Of a stretch of 64,000 nucleotides of DNA, positions 16,531 through 26,226 are shown in pieces (the stretch's first letter is position 1; each line of letters opens with the position of its first letter). This stretch comes from JAZDEY01 sp043808325 [NCBI: Candidatus Eiseniibacteriota bacterium] (GTDB taxonomy: Bacteria > Arandabacterota > Arandabacteria > Arandabacterales): contig JAZDEY010000004.1 in NCBI GenBank assembly GCA_043808325.1, positions 1 to 64,000 of the forward strand, written 5' to 3'. The notes under the pieces are model-generated. The model worked only from the letters and a program-made list of their open reading frames with translations, was not told the DNA's origin and did not search any database. The position numbers and the translations under genes were made by a program.

Positions 16531-18066
16531 CTATTGGTATTCCGGCCTCAGCCTGAAGAAGTTGAGATACAATCCGGCGATCTGCTCGCTCACCGGTTCA
16601 TACATGCGGTTGAAGTCTGGCAAGTCAGGGAGGGAAGCTTCGCCGGGATTCCATTCGGTGAGGAATTGATCTCGGGAGATCACCGGACGCTTGACCATGA
16701 AAAGATAGTGGAATATGTAGGTCGGCCTTTTCGAGATCACGTATTCCATGTCATGCTTCTCGTGGCCCGCAAGCCCGCCCCCCATCCGCGGCATGCGCCG
16801 ATGGGCAATGCGGGCATCGTTGATACCGAGCATGTCTATGGTGGCGAGCCCCGAATAGTAGGGAACCGCGCCTGCCGAAGTCACTGCCATCGATTCACCG
16901 GGCTTGGCATAGTCTTTGAGCCACTTGCCTATCGGGACCCAGTTACCCTGGACCCGGGTCCGATCCTCGCGGACGAAATCCCTGTCGGTGCTGCCGAGCG
17001 AATTGGAGAGCACGAGGAGCAAGCTCACAACCAGGACCGATGCCAGTGCAGAGTGCGCCAATCTCGGCGGGCGGCCTGCCAGAGCCTTCTCGTGAACAAG
17101 GAGCAGGCCTTGAACGATCAGCAGATACGATAGCGGGAGCACCGGCACCAGAAACCGGTACATGGCAAGGGAGTCGCCCCCGACAGCCGCAACGTACATG
17201 CCCCAGACGGCACAGACTATCGCGGGCAGCACGTACTTGCGGCCTCCGGCCAGGAACACGGGGGCCAACACCAGGAGGCTCAGCAGGCCGCCCGCCGACG
17301 CAACATAGTTCCGCACGTAGCCTAGGCCACGCACCAACTGCGAAACGCCGCCACCAGTCTTGGCGTAGTAGGCATTGGGGAGAAGATACCCGTAGTATGA
17401 AAACCTCCAGATGAAGTAGGGAACAAGAACCGCCACAAAGGGCACGAGCCAGAGCGCCACCCGTCGTTTCGAAGTGCGCGCTGCGAGGAGATCGGCGAAG
17501 AGTATCACCGCGAAGATCAAGCCTTCAGGCCGCGTGAGGGCCGCCCCGGTAAGCAGCACCGACGATGCCAGCGGAACCTTCCGCAGATTCAAACCCCGGA
17601 TGTGGCTCAGGACCGCAGAGGTAACAAGCAAAGCGAAGAAGGTTGTCTCCAGCCCCCCTAGCGCCCAGACGGCCATCGCAGGGCTTGCCGCAAGAAAGGC
17701 CGCCGGAAGCAAGCCGGCGAGGGTGGCTCGCCCATATACGACTCGGGAGTACCAGAAAACCACCACCATCGAAAGGACAGCCGAGACAAAGCCCAACATC
17801 TTGACCAGGATGACTGCATCCAGGCCGAGCTTCAGCCCCAGCGCGGCAAGCATCACCCACAGGAAATTGGTGTAGCCCTCGACTCTCTCGCCGGGATTGA
17901 AGACCAAGCCGTGGCCCGCGACCAGATTCCGGGCGTAGCGCAGAGATATGTAGGCATCATCGACAACGTAGTCATAGGTGTAGGCGTGAAGCAAGAGCAG
18001 GACAGCGCAGATCGCGATTCCCACCAGCGAAAGCAGCCACCAGTCCCGGCGCGGCCCTCCACTCAA
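16531..18066 (-). CDS. Multi-pass membrane glycosyltransferase-like protein
   Basis: 511 aa with about ten to twelve hydrophobic segments and a C-terminal soluble part, like PMT/ArnT-type (GT-C) enzymes that transfer sugars from lipid carriers outside the inner membrane. The loop VDDAYISLRYARNLVAG holds the acidic DD pair typical of GT-C catalysis, followed by GERVEGYTNFLWV. The TTG start overlaps the stop of the upstream 127-residue gene and has GGAGGCC 8 nt away. Substrate unknown. Likely co-transcribed with the C25 protease gene upstream. Confidence 0.65.
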   Translation of the reverse strand: MSGGPRRDWWLLSLVGIAICAVLLLLHAYTYDYVVDDAYISLRYARNLVAGHGLVFNPGERVEGYTNFLWVMLAALGLKLGLDAVILVKMLGFVSAVLSMVVVFWYSRVVYGRATLAGLLPAAFLAASPAMAVWALGGLETTFFALLVTSAVLSHIRGLNLRKVPLASSVLLTGAALTRPEGLIFAVILFADLLAARTSKRRVALWLVPFVAVLVPYFIWRFSYYGYLLPNAYYAKTGGGVSQLVRGLGYVRNYVASAGGLLSLLVLAPVFLAGGRKYVLPAIVCAVWGMYVAAVGGDSLAMYRFLVPVLPLSYLLIVQGLLLVHEKALAGRPPRLAHSALASVLVVSLLLVLSNSLGSTDRDFVREDRTRVQGNWVPIGKWLKDYAKPGESMAVTSAGAVPYYSGLATIDMLGINDARIAHRRMPRMGGGLAGHEKHDMEYVISKRPTYIFHYLFMVKRPVISRDQFLTEWNPGEASLPDLPDFNRMYEPVSEQIAGLYLNFFRLRPEYQ

Positions 18067-18446
18067 TCCAGGCCTCCAAGCAGATAGACCAGCCCCGCGT
18101 CAATCAGCACAATTCCCACTATGATCTTGAGGGCGTTCTCGGTGTTTCGAGGCGGGCAGCACTGATCTTCCTTCAGTTGCCAGGAGACGATGCCCCAGGA
18201 GCATAGAAAAAGCCCACTGGTGAATAGCGATGCCCCAATCAGCTTGGTGTTCCCGTTAGGTCCCTCGGCCTCGCTCGCGATCAGAACCTTGACGCTGTCA
18301 GGCCGGGCTTCAAGCCCAAGATCGCCGAGCATGCGGTCAAGCCTTGAAATGGGCGCTGCGCCGAGTTGCGCAGGAAGGAGCGACCAGAGCAGGACGGCCG
18401 CACACACAAGGCTAGTGACCTTGCGGCCGGCGCCGCGAATTCTCAT
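18063..18446 (-). CDS. Small hypothetical membrane protein
   Basis: 127 aa with an N-terminal signal-like helix (SLVCAAVLLWSLLPAQLGAA) and two further hydrophobic segments (LIGASLFTSGLFLCSWGI; IIVGIVLIDAGLVYLLGG). A short hydrophilic loop contains a CC pair. GGTGGAGGA precedes the ATG. It lies 31 bp after the C25 protease and overlaps the next gene by 4 nt. I recognise no family. Confidence 0.6.
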   Translation of the reverse strand: MRIRGAGRKVTSLVCAAVLLWSLLPAQLGAAPISRLDRMLGDLGLEARPDSVKVLIASEAEGPNGNTKLIGASLFTSGLFLCSWGIVSWQLKEDQCCPPRNTENALKIIVGIVLIDAGLVYLLGGLD

Positions 18447-18477
18447 TCCTCCACCTCACCTCGGAACGCGGCCCACA

Positions 18478-21400
18478 TCATCTAAGCACAACGAGTTTGA
18501 CGATCGCTCTTCGCGAGGAAGTATACCCGGCATCCCGCATTGTGGCGAGATAAATCCCCGGCGCCACCCGGGCACCATTGCCCGCCTGGAGATTCCAGAA
18601 GGCAGAATGAGATCCCGCCGGTTTCACAAGGCAGACCACCCGTCTGCCTGCGACATCATAGATATCTATGAGGGCCCTTGCACCGCCTTCTGCAAAGGCA
18701 AAGGCAAACGCCATCCGCCCGTTGGCGGGATTGGGGGAGACGGTAAAAAGCAGACCGGCCGGGGTGCCGCCACCGCCGTCCACCCCGGTCCGGACCGGGA
18801 TCATAGATGAAAGGGCTACGTCATCCAGGTAGATGCCTTCGGCCACGTCGCTCCCGTCGCTCTTGAAAACGAACCGAACCGCAACTGCATCTCCAGGCGT
18901 GACATCAAGCGGGCGCTCCCACTTTACCCAGCGCGAGACAATGTTGAGGGCTCCACCGCTGCCGATGTAGTCCAGGGTGTCCGGCACACTGTTGCGCAGG
19001 AGGATCACGTAGATGCCGTCAACGCCGTAGGTGGTAAAGTCATACCAGTACCAGAAAGAGAGTCTGCTTTCCTCGCCGGCAGTCAGGCCCTGAGAAGTCA
19101 GACTGGAGCTAGCCGATGAAACATAGGTGTGCGTCCCTTCGTTACCGAAGTACCAGCTCGAGGAACCCGAGTGCGACCGGTAGGCGCTCAGGTGCCAGAG
19201 ATCGGGCGTCCCACCATGAGTCCAGATGCCTTCGCCGGATTCGCAGTCGTCGTTGAAGGCCAGGTCGCCCACGCTAACATAGACCGTGTCGGCAAACGCA
19301 TACCCGCCGGGGCACGCCATATTGATCTCAATCTCTCCGACATAAGCGGCAGGACAGCCCGGAGACACCGCAAGTTTGTGCAGGCTATGGCCGGCCGCAC
19401 CTGCTGCAATCTCACCGGCATTGGAGACCGAGTCCTCAACGGTGAAATAAGGGTCCGCGGTCGAGGCCTGAACAGTGGGGCTGCCTTGAGTAAGGCCCGT
19501 GTTAGAGATCTCAAGGGTTATAACAATCGTCTCACCGGGCTCGGCGATCCAGTCACCGTCTCCCATGAGATCATGCATGCCGTAGGCCGAGACCGCAAGC
19601 ACCGGGGTCGCCACCAGCAAAGGCAGCGGCAGAGTCCAGCCGGCGCCGGTGGTGTCGGTGAGCACCAGGGCGAAGCTAAGGGGCTGGGCGTTCTCGCAGC
19701 CGGCGCTTATCGCTACGCCGAAATGGCCGTTGCCGGACGACGTTGCGCCCGCACCGATGGCACCGTAGTGGACGGTGCTGTCCACGATCGTGGCAAGCCC
19801 ATCCCGTGACCGCAGGATACCGGCGACTCCCGAGGCAGGGTCGCTCCCCAGGTTCCTGACCGTTACCTCAAGATCGACCGTTTCCCCGGGATTCGCCCGG
19901 CCATCACCCCCATCGAGCACCGCAAGATCGCTCCAGCCGAGCAGCGGCCCCTGGGCAACTACAGCGATTCTCCCTTGGTCAGGAATGTGGTTTGCCGCGG
20001 TCACGGTGACAATCAAGGAATCACTCGAGGCGGTCGTAACTTCGAAGGCGACACTACCCGAGAGATCGGTAGTGCCTGTAAGATAGACGTCAACGCCGTT
20101 GGTGAGACACACCCGAGCATTGCCGATCGCACCCCAAGCATCCCCCACAACCACCCTCACATCCCCCCCGGGGGAAACCACGCTATCCGGTGCCTCAACC
20201 ACCAGAGGCTGGGGATCATCGGTCCACATGGGCATTTCAGGATCGCCAAGCAGGTTGATCTGGTACTCGTTCCAGCGGTAGACATTCGCATCCTGGGCAA
20301 ACGGAACGAAGCGCGCCTTGCTTTCGGCAAGGGCAAGGCCAAGGTTCAGGACCTGGTCGGTGAAGACCGACCTCGCGAATTCGAATTGGAACTTGTCGGA
20401 ATAACCGAACCCCGGGTTGCCCGGCGAACCCCAGCCATAGCGGCAGTTCCCGATGAAAGCGACGCACCCGCCCTCGGGATTATTGACGAATCGCTCCGCT
20501 ATACAGTCAGCGTCGATCGCCGCGGGCAGGCAACCTATGGAATTGATAATGAAGTTGCGCGGACTGTTGGAAAGCGTGTCGGCATCGATCATCTGGAGGT
20601 AGCTCCCGCCCACACCCATCACGGTTTGGTTGCAGTGGCCGTCGTGCAGGATAAGGTTCTGGCCGGCCGACATCGCGGCCAGGACGCTTTCGCGGGATTC
20701 GTTTCCTCGCGATTGGTAGAGCTTGAGGATCGGATCGAACCTCGGAGGGATCGATGCCTCGTCGATCATATCGAGACCTATCCCCGAGTCGGTGTAGGGA
20801 TCGTCCCACAGGATTTCTCCCGCCATCAGCATCTTGAGAGCATAGCTCGAGGGTGGGGTCCGCTCATAGGTCAGGACCTTCCCCACAAAAGCAATCGCTT
20901 CCGCCGCGTTCTCCGTCGGCGCCCTGCCCACTATGATGTCGGGATACATATCGACGCTATCGGCAACCTCACCATATGGGGCAACGCCGTTGGCGTTCCA
21001 GGTGCCGTCGAGATCGGAGTAATATAGGTCGGCCCTTATCCGGTTGCCGTCCAAGCCCATCTGGACATCCATGGCATAAACCTGGCGGCTGGGAATCTGT
21101 CCGGTGTCGCCCCCAAGCAGAATCCAGGTTGTGCCCCAGGTCTGGTAGGCGTCGATGATGAAGTTCCGGATTTCCTCCTGGACGCTCGTGCCGGGGTAGT
21201 TGGCCTCAATCCATTCACGCGTGATACAGGTGGCCCGCACGCCTTTCTGGGTCTTCCATTCGACCAGAGGCTGGAAATAGGAAGCCAGAGCCTGAATCGT
21301 GATGACGACGTACTCGTAGTCGCCGTGCTGGAGCATCGAGAGACCCCGCAGTGGTCTCTCGAGTGCCTGACGCGCAAAGCCTCTGACAGCCTCGGGGTTC

Positions 21401-22041
21401 TCGACCGTTCGCTCGACCACACGAGCGAAGGCTCGCCCCCCGTCGGGCCTTGGCCCGATCTGGCGAATGACCCCACCATGGCGTAGTTCCACTCTGATCT
21501 CGACCTCACTGAGCAGGGTCAGTCTCCCGGTCACAGGATTCCAGCGAAAGGGCGATACGTAGAAGCTGAGGATGCGGCTGTCCCCCATAAAGCCCTGATG
21601 GATGCCGCCGACCAGATCCTGCGGGTAAGGGTCGTCCGAGAGATAGATCGCCGTATTGCCGGGCGCCCATACGCCTGCATCTTCACCGATGATGCGAGGG
21701 GGCTGTGTCGGAACAATCGTGAATGTGCCCTCGATCTCGGTCTCAGTCGCAGCCACGGCGTCGACCCTGTCAACACTGGCCCCAAAGGGCATGGCGATCT
21801 GGACCTGCTTGCATGGAAGACCCGGGACACCCACTTCGGGCAGGTAGACCATGTCCTCTCCACGGATGTAGTCATATTCGCCGAGTCGATTAAACTCAAA
21901 TGCCGACCTGTCGAACTGGATGGTGACCAGCATCTGATCGGGGGCAATCTGTCGAACGGAGGTCGCCGAGGCTAGAGCCGGTGCAGACAGCATCGAGCAT
22001 ACCAGGGCTAGGAGGCTCAATCTTCTCATTGTGGTGTTCAT
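18478..22041 (-). CDS. Secreted C25 (gingipain-type) cysteine peptidase with C-terminal sorting domain
   Basis: 1187 aa exported protease. ATG 22041 is chosen (CAGGAG 6 nt upstream) and gives a signal peptide ending at ALASA. A propeptide-like region is followed by the C25 catalytic domain, with the His candidate in LILHDGHCN (about residue 470) and the Cys candidate in NSIGCLPAAIDADC (about 505). Ig-like and MAM/jelly-roll-like regions follow. The last 85 residues (FTVSPNPANGR...IDIYDVAGRRV...GIYLATM) match the FlgD-like/T9SS type A sorting pattern. This implies type IX secretion and surface attachment; a PorV-like gene is found at 55756. Confidence 0.87.
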   Translation of the reverse strand: MNTTMRRLSLLALVCSMLSAPALASATSVRQIAPDQMLVTIQFDRSAFEFNRLGEYDYIRGEDMVYLPEVGVPGLPCKQVQIAMPFGASVDRVDAVAATETEIEGTFTIVPTQPPRIIGEDAGVWAPGNTAIYLSDDPYPQDLVGGIHQGFMGDSRILSFYVSPFRWNPVTGRLTLLSEVEIRVELRHGGVIRQIGPRPDGGRAFARVVERTVENPEAVRGFARQALERPLRGLSMLQHGDYEYVVITIQALASYFQPLVEWKTQKGVRATCITREWIEANYPGTSVQEEIRNFIIDAYQTWGTTWILLGGDTGQIPSRQVYAMDVQMGLDGNRIRADLYYSDLDGTWNANGVAPYGEVADSVDMYPDIIVGRAPTENAAEAIAFVGKVLTYERTPPSSYALKMLMAGEILWDDPYTDSGIGLDMIDEASIPPRFDPILKLYQSRGNESRESVLAAMSAGQNLILHDGHCNQTVMGVGGSYLQMIDADTLSNSPRNFIINSIGCLPAAIDADCIAERFVNNPEGGCVAFIGNCRYGWGSPGNPGFGYSDKFQFEFARSVFTDQVLNLGLALAESKARFVPFAQDANVYRWNEYQINLLGDPEMPMWTDDPQPLVVEAPDSVVSPGGDVRVVVGDAWGAIGNARVCLTNGVDVYLTGTTDLSGSVAFEVTTASSDSLIVTVTAANHIPDQGRIAVVAQGPLLGWSDLAVLDGGDGRANPGETVDLEVTVRNLGSDPASGVAGILRSRDGLATIVDSTVHYGAIGAGATSSGNGHFGVAISAGCENAQPLSFALVLTDTTGAGWTLPLPLLVATPVLAVSAYGMHDLMGDGDWIAEPGETIVITLEISNTGLTQGSPTVQASTADPYFTVEDSVSNAGEIAAGAAGHSLHKLAVSPGCPAAYVGEIEINMACPGGYAFADTVYVSVGDLAFNDDCESGEGIWTHGGTPDLWHLSAYRSHSGSSSWYFGNEGTHTYVSSASSSLTSQGLTAGEESRLSFWYWYDFTTYGVDGIYVILLRNSVPDTLDYIGSGGALNIVSRWVKWERPLDVTPGDAVAVRFVFKSDGSDVAEGIYLDDVALSSMIPVRTGVDGGGGTPAGLLFTVSPNPANGRMAFAFAFAEGGARALIDIYDVAGRRVVCLVKPAGSHSAFWNLQAGNGARVAPGIYLATMRDAGYTSSRRAIVKLVVLR

Positions 22042-22197
22042 GTCCATCTCCTGTCGTTGCAGGGTGATCGGTACACGTTTATCCATTTTATTCTACCAAA
22101 TAATCCGGCTATCCTCAAGGGGCCAAATGGCTCCAGGGTGGGGCGTGAGCGGCTGTAGCCCCGGTGGGTTGCCCGCCCGCGTCCGGCGAGACCCCGC

Positions 22198-22226
22198 TTG
22201 ACGGGTTGGGTGCGCCCGCGTAGCAT
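22198..22226 (+). promoter_or_regulatory. Possible promoter abutting the sulfatase start
   Basis: TTGACG (22198-22203), 17-nt spacer, TAGCAT (22221-22226). The -10 touches ATG 22227, so transcription would begin near the second in-frame ATG (22233), implying leaderless translation if real. Remaining intergenic DNA (22042-22197) is GC-rich without another evident feature. Confidence 0.3.
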
Positions 22227-24005
22227 ATGCGTATGCGCAGGTTTGCTCTAGTGACAATCGCGGCAGTTGCGATCCTTGGGATCTTGTCGCTGGTCCTGGT
22301 CAAGGGCCGCAGGCCGGTCCCCCAGTACGTCTTCCTGATTTGCCTGGACGCAGTACGCCCGGACCATCTGAGCTGTTATGGTTACACTCGAAACACAACG
22401 CCGGCGATTGATCGGCTTGCAGATAAGGGCGTCCTCTTCGAAGACGCCGTCTCCCAGGCACCCTGGACCACTGCCTCGATCGCTACAATCATGTCATCCA
22501 CCTTTCCCTGTCAGCACGGGGCAAGGAGAACCGAGGGAAGCCGGGTACCCTACCAGGGCTTGACCGGCGACTTCATCTCGACCCTCGGCTCCCTGGGGTA
22601 CCAGACCGCGCTCTTCACCGGAGGGATCGCGATCAAGGACAAGGTCCCTGCACGGGAACTCACCGAGGCAGCCTCGAAGTGGCTCAAAGAGAATCGCGAC
22701 AAGAAATGCTGTGTGGTGATCCATGACTACGAGACGCACAGTCCCTATGTCACCACCCCGGATTGTGTCGAGGCCCTGGATCCCGGTTACCAAGGTCCGT
22801 TCAAGTATAGCTTTGGCGACCTGGATCTCTTGAAGAAGGCAAGGGTTGGAAGGCTAGGCGATGTCTTGAATCTGACCGCCTCCGACCTCCGGCACATAGA
22901 GGCACTCTACGATTGCCAGATTGTGCGCAGCGACGCGGCGGTCGGAGCATTCCTGGATTCACTTGGCGCCTGGGGTTGCCTCGAGCGCTCGATGGTCATC
23001 CTTTTTTCCGATCACGGCGAAGAATTCCTGGAGCACGGGAGCATCGACCACGGCCAAACCGTCTACGACGAGAGCATCAAGGTACCGCTGATAGTCTACT
23101 GTCCAGCCTTGACCACCAAGGCCAAGAGGATTGACTCCCAGGTTGGCCTGATCGATCTTGCGCCTACGATCTTTGACGCGCTGGGTATTGAGAAGCCCGC
23201 GACCTTTGAGGGCGTGAGCTTCGCACCTCTTATCTCAGCGCGCTTCAAGCGGTCGGGTGAGACCACCCGGCCCTGCGGGCTTCCGGTCACATGCCTGGTT
23301 GCGGAATCGATAGCGCGCCGCTCTGAGAAGAAGGCCCTGAGGTGCCCCCCGTGGAAGCTGATCTTCGACCCCTTCTTCGGCGCAGTCGAGCTCTATAATC
23401 TCGCGGACGACCCCCATGAAGGCCGTAACATCATCGATGCTAACCCCGAGAAGACCGCCAGCCTGACCCAGACGCTGCTGGTTATGGAGAAGTACTATCC
23501 CGGTGGCTGGTGCATCGCCTGGCGGGCCGAAGGGGGCAAAGTCAGGGGAAGAGTGACGGTCGACACCAGTATGATCGAAGCAGCGGCCCACAACTTCTTC
23601 CCCGAGATCGACCCCGAGACCGATTCCCTGGCGACATCGGCCGACTGGAAAACCGTGCGCTTCTCAACCACGGGCGGCGCCGCCTGGAGAGGCCTTGAGG
23701 TGAGAATGGCTGAGCGTGCCAATGCCACATTCGCTCTCAAGACCACGGGGCGCGATGCACAGCGCCCGGCTGGGCTCCAGGCTGCGATCGGCGCCACGGG
23801 AGAGACGTCCGGTTTCCCCTTCACTTTGAGTCCCGACCGGGCACGGGTCGAAAGAAAAGACCTCCGCGACCTTTTCAAGCGCGCAGATGTTGAAGCATGG
23901 AATTATCTGGTGTTCTGGCTTGAGCCCGGCTCGGAGCCTGCGGCCAAGGCTCAGAAAGACAAGGAGCTCCGGAGGCAGCTTAAGGCGATCGGCTATCTCG
24001 AGTGA
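22227..24005 (+). CDS. Membrane-anchored sulfatase/phosphotransferase-fold protein
   Basis: Alkaline-phosphatase-superfamily enzyme (PF00884 type), 592 aa, with an N-terminal membrane anchor. Metal ligands appear in ICLDAVRPDHLSCYGY and FSDHGEEFLEHGSIDHG. The active-site segment is APWTTASIATIMSS, so the Cys/Ser that becomes formylglycine in true sulfatases is absent and Thr is the likely nucleophile, as in phosphoethanolamine and lipoteichoic-acid-type transferases. A C-terminal extension of about 150 residues is unassigned. It converges with the second sulfatase-like gene 18 bp downstream. Substrate unknown. Confidence 0.8.
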   Translation: MRMRRFALVTIAAVAILGILSLVLVKGRRPVPQYVFLICLDAVRPDHLSCYGYTRNTTPAIDRLADKGVLFEDAVSQAPWTTASIATIMSSTFPCQHGARRTEGSRVPYQGLTGDFISTLGSLGYQTALFTGGIAIKDKVPARELTEAASKWLKENRDKKCCVVIHDYETHSPYVTTPDCVEALDPGYQGPFKYSFGDLDLLKKARVGRLGDVLNLTASDLRHIEALYDCQIVRSDAAVGAFLDSLGAWGCLERSMVILFSDHGEEFLEHGSIDHGQTVYDESIKVPLIVYCPALTTKAKRIDSQVGLIDLAPTIFDALGIEKPATFEGVSFAPLISARFKRSGETTRPCGLPVTCLVAESIARRSEKKALRCPPWKLIFDPFFGAVELYNLADDPHEGRNIIDANPEKTASLTQTLLVMEKYYPGGWCIAWRAEGGKVRGRVTVDTSMIEAAAHNFFPEIDPETDSLATSADWKTVRFSTTGGAAWRGLEVRMAERANATFALKTTGRDAQRPAGLQAAIGATGETSGFPFTLSPDRARVERKDLRDLFKRADVEAWNYLVFWLEPGSEPAAKAQKDKELRRQLKAIGYLE

Positions 24006-24023
24006 GTCAGCGGCTCGGTGATG

Positions 24024-25382
24024 CTAGTTAACGTAACCCAGCGATTTGAGTTTCTGCTTCTGGTCCTCGGTGAGATTGGCGGGAGTTCGCGTGACCCCGC
24101 TACCCAGAAGATCCTGATTCAAGAGCTCCCCGAGCTTCACCCCCATAGGTTCCACATACCGGGTGTAGCGCGCATCATCGACGAGATTGCGTGTCTCCTG
24201 CGGGTCGATGTTCAGGTCAAACAGCATCGTAAGGCCTTGATCGGCTTCGGCTATAAGCTTGATCCCGTTCTCGATTAGGCTGTACTTGCCTTCCATCTCG
24301 GAGAAGATCGCCTCCCGGGCCGGGCTCTCACCCAAGAGATTCCTGCCCCGAAGTCTCGGATCGGCCTCTGCCCCGGCAAAGGCAAGCATTGTGGGAACCA
24401 GGTCCAGCAGTTGAACATAGGTACTCCTTCTCCCCGGCGAGAGGCCACCAGCTCTTACAACGAGCGGCACATGAATCAGATTGTCATACACGTGTTCGCC
24501 GTGAGCAAAGAAGTAATCCCTCTCCCCCATTCCCTCGCCGTGGTCGGCCGTGAAGATGATCAAGGAATTATCATAAAGACCCATATCCTTGACTGCCTTG
24601 AGCAGCCGCCCGAAATGCGCGTCGAAGTAGGCTATCTCCCCATCGTACTGGGCGACATAGAAGCCGAAATCGTCATGGTCGTCGAGCCGCTGATACGACG
24701 GGATACCGCCCTGACCGCTGAGCGTGGCAAGGAAGGGAAGCCTCCGCATTTCCCTTGCCGGATCGAGGAACATGCCGTTATAGGTTGCTGGAGGAGTGTA
24801 CGGTCCGTGCGGATCCTGATAATGGATCCACATAAAGAACTTTCGGCCGGCCCTTGCGCGCAGCATCTTTATTGCGGCGTCTGTGGTCTTTGAGGCAATC
24901 CGCTCCGGAACCTGCCTCACCTGTTCGAGATCCCCCAGATCGTTGTCGAAGAAATCGAACCCGCGGTCGTAGCCTGTACCCTTTCCCAGCACGAAGTTGC
25001 TCGAGACCCCAAGCGTTCTGTAGCCTCTGGCCTTGAGATATTCGGCGATAGTGACCACCTTCATGGGAAGATTGTCGCTGTTGGTGAAGATCCTGCATTC
25101 GTGGGGCAGAAAACCGGTCAGGAATGAGGCACAGGAAGGGCGGGTGGTGGGAGCCTGGGAGAAGCAGTTCTCGAAGACAATGCTCTCCCGAGCAAAGGCA
25201 TCCAGGTTGGGAGAGGTGTTTCGGCCGTAGCCGTAGCAGCCAAGATGATCGGGTCGAAGCGTATCAACACTGACGAGGACAATGCCGGGACCGCGCGCGC
25301 CATAGCGCGTGACCAGCAAGGCCATTGCAGCGACAAGTGCCGCCGCGACAGCCAGTGCTGTGACCAGAACCCTTGGCTTCAT
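24024..25382 (-). CDS. Membrane-anchored sulfatase-fold protein
   Basis: 452 aa PF00884-type enzyme with an N-terminal anchor. Metal and active-site motifs are VSVDTLRPDHLGCYGYGRN, SQAPTTRPSCASFLTG, HYQDPHGPYTPP and FTADHGEGMGERDYFFAHG. The position of the sulfatase Cys is occupied by Thr (T-T-R-P-S), so formylglycine chemistry is unlikely despite the retained Arg-Pro-Ser. The start at 25382 has GGGGA upstream; a TTG at 25400 is in frame. Paralogous in fold to its convergent neighbour but clearly diverged from it. Confidence 0.82.
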   Translation of the reverse strand: MKPRVLVTALAVAAALVAAMALLVTRYGARGPGIVLVSVDTLRPDHLGCYGYGRNTSPNLDAFARESIVFENCFSQAPTTRPSCASFLTGFLPHECRIFTNSDNLPMKVVTIAEYLKARGYRTLGVSSNFVLGKGTGYDRGFDFFDNDLGDLEQVRQVPERIASKTTDAAIKMLRARAGRKFFMWIHYQDPHGPYTPPATYNGMFLDPAREMRRLPFLATLSGQGGIPSYQRLDDHDDFGFYVAQYDGEIAYFDAHFGRLLKAVKDMGLYDNSLIIFTADHGEGMGERDYFFAHGEHVYDNLIHVPLVVRAGGLSPGRRSTYVQLLDLVPTMLAFAGAEADPRLRGRNLLGESPAREAIFSEMEGKYSLIENGIKLIAEADQGLTMLFDLNIDPQETRNLVDDARYTRYVEPMGVKLGELLNQDLLGSGVTRTPANLTEDQKQKLKSLGYVN

Positions 25383-25446
25383 CAGGTCCCCGCCGGTCAA
25401 GACTCCGCGAGATTCACTCCTCCCGGAGCCGGCCCATCATCCAGAA

Positions 25447-26154
25447 TCAGTGAAACAAGACCAGATTAACCAGTCCGATTGCCCAGGTGAAGACCTTGTT
25501 CAGAATGCCCGAATAGAAGAGCACTATGATCAAGATGAACCCGAAACTCCGGAGCCCCATATATGCGGCCGCCAACTTCGCCGGCAGAATTCCAACAAGC
25601 ACGCCCGAGCCGTCAAGCGGAGGAATCGGGACAAGGTTCAGGATGCCAAGAATCACGTTGACGTAGACACCCATCAAACAGAACAGCTGCACCGCCCCGG
25701 CAGCACCGGCGGCTTCGGCGACCTTCAAGAATATCCCGAACCCTACCGCCATTGCGAAGTTGGATGCAGGCCCGCTGACCGAAGACAGCAGGATTCCGCG
25801 TTGCGGATCACGGAAATTGAGGGGGTTTATCGGAACGGGCTTTGCCCACCCGAATACCACACCCGATCGCGACGCAATCAGAACCAACGGTAGAATTATG
25901 GTGCCGACTATATCGATATGCGGAATCGGGTTGAGAGTGATCCGTCCTGCCTGTCGAGCCGTGGGATCGCCCATTTTCTCAGCGGCCCACCCATGGGCGG
26001 TCTCGTGAACCACAATGGCGATGGCAAAGACTATGATCTGGAACGCCACCACCATGGCCTTGGATGGTTGCGCTCCCGCACTGGCTGCGGCGGTATAGAA
26101 GCCTGGTAGGCCGAGCACTACCAAGAGCAAGAGCACCAGCATGCCAAAGCGCAT
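25447..26154 (-). CDS. Site-2-protease-like M50 metallopeptidase
   Basis: 235 aa intramembrane zinc protease of the M50B group. HETAHGWAAEKMGDPTA provides the HExxH zinc motif, and NLVPIPPLDGSGVL provides the N-x-x-P-x-P-x-x-D-G motif with the third ligand. Five to six hydrophobic segments are present and no PDZ domain. The start follows GAGGAGGGG. It could act in regulated intramembrane proteolysis or simple membrane protein turnover; no anti-sigma factor gene is nearby. Confidence 0.87.
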   Translation of the reverse strand: MRFGMLVLLLLVVLGLPGFYTAAASAGAQPSKAMVVAFQIIVFAIAIVVHETAHGWAAEKMGDPTARQAGRITLNPIPHIDIVGTIILPLVLIASRSGVVFGWAKPVPINPLNFRDPQRGILLSSVSGPASNFAMAVGFGIFLKVAEAAGAAGAVQLFCLMGVYVNVILGILNLVPIPPLDGSGVLVGILPAKLAAAYMGLRSFGFILIIVLFYSGILNKVFTWAIGLVNLVLFH

Positions 26155-26226
26155 TCACCCCTCCTCGCTGATGATAGAAGACCCTCTCGGTTTTCGCAAC
26201 CGTAATCCCGCCGGCCAGCCCGTATT

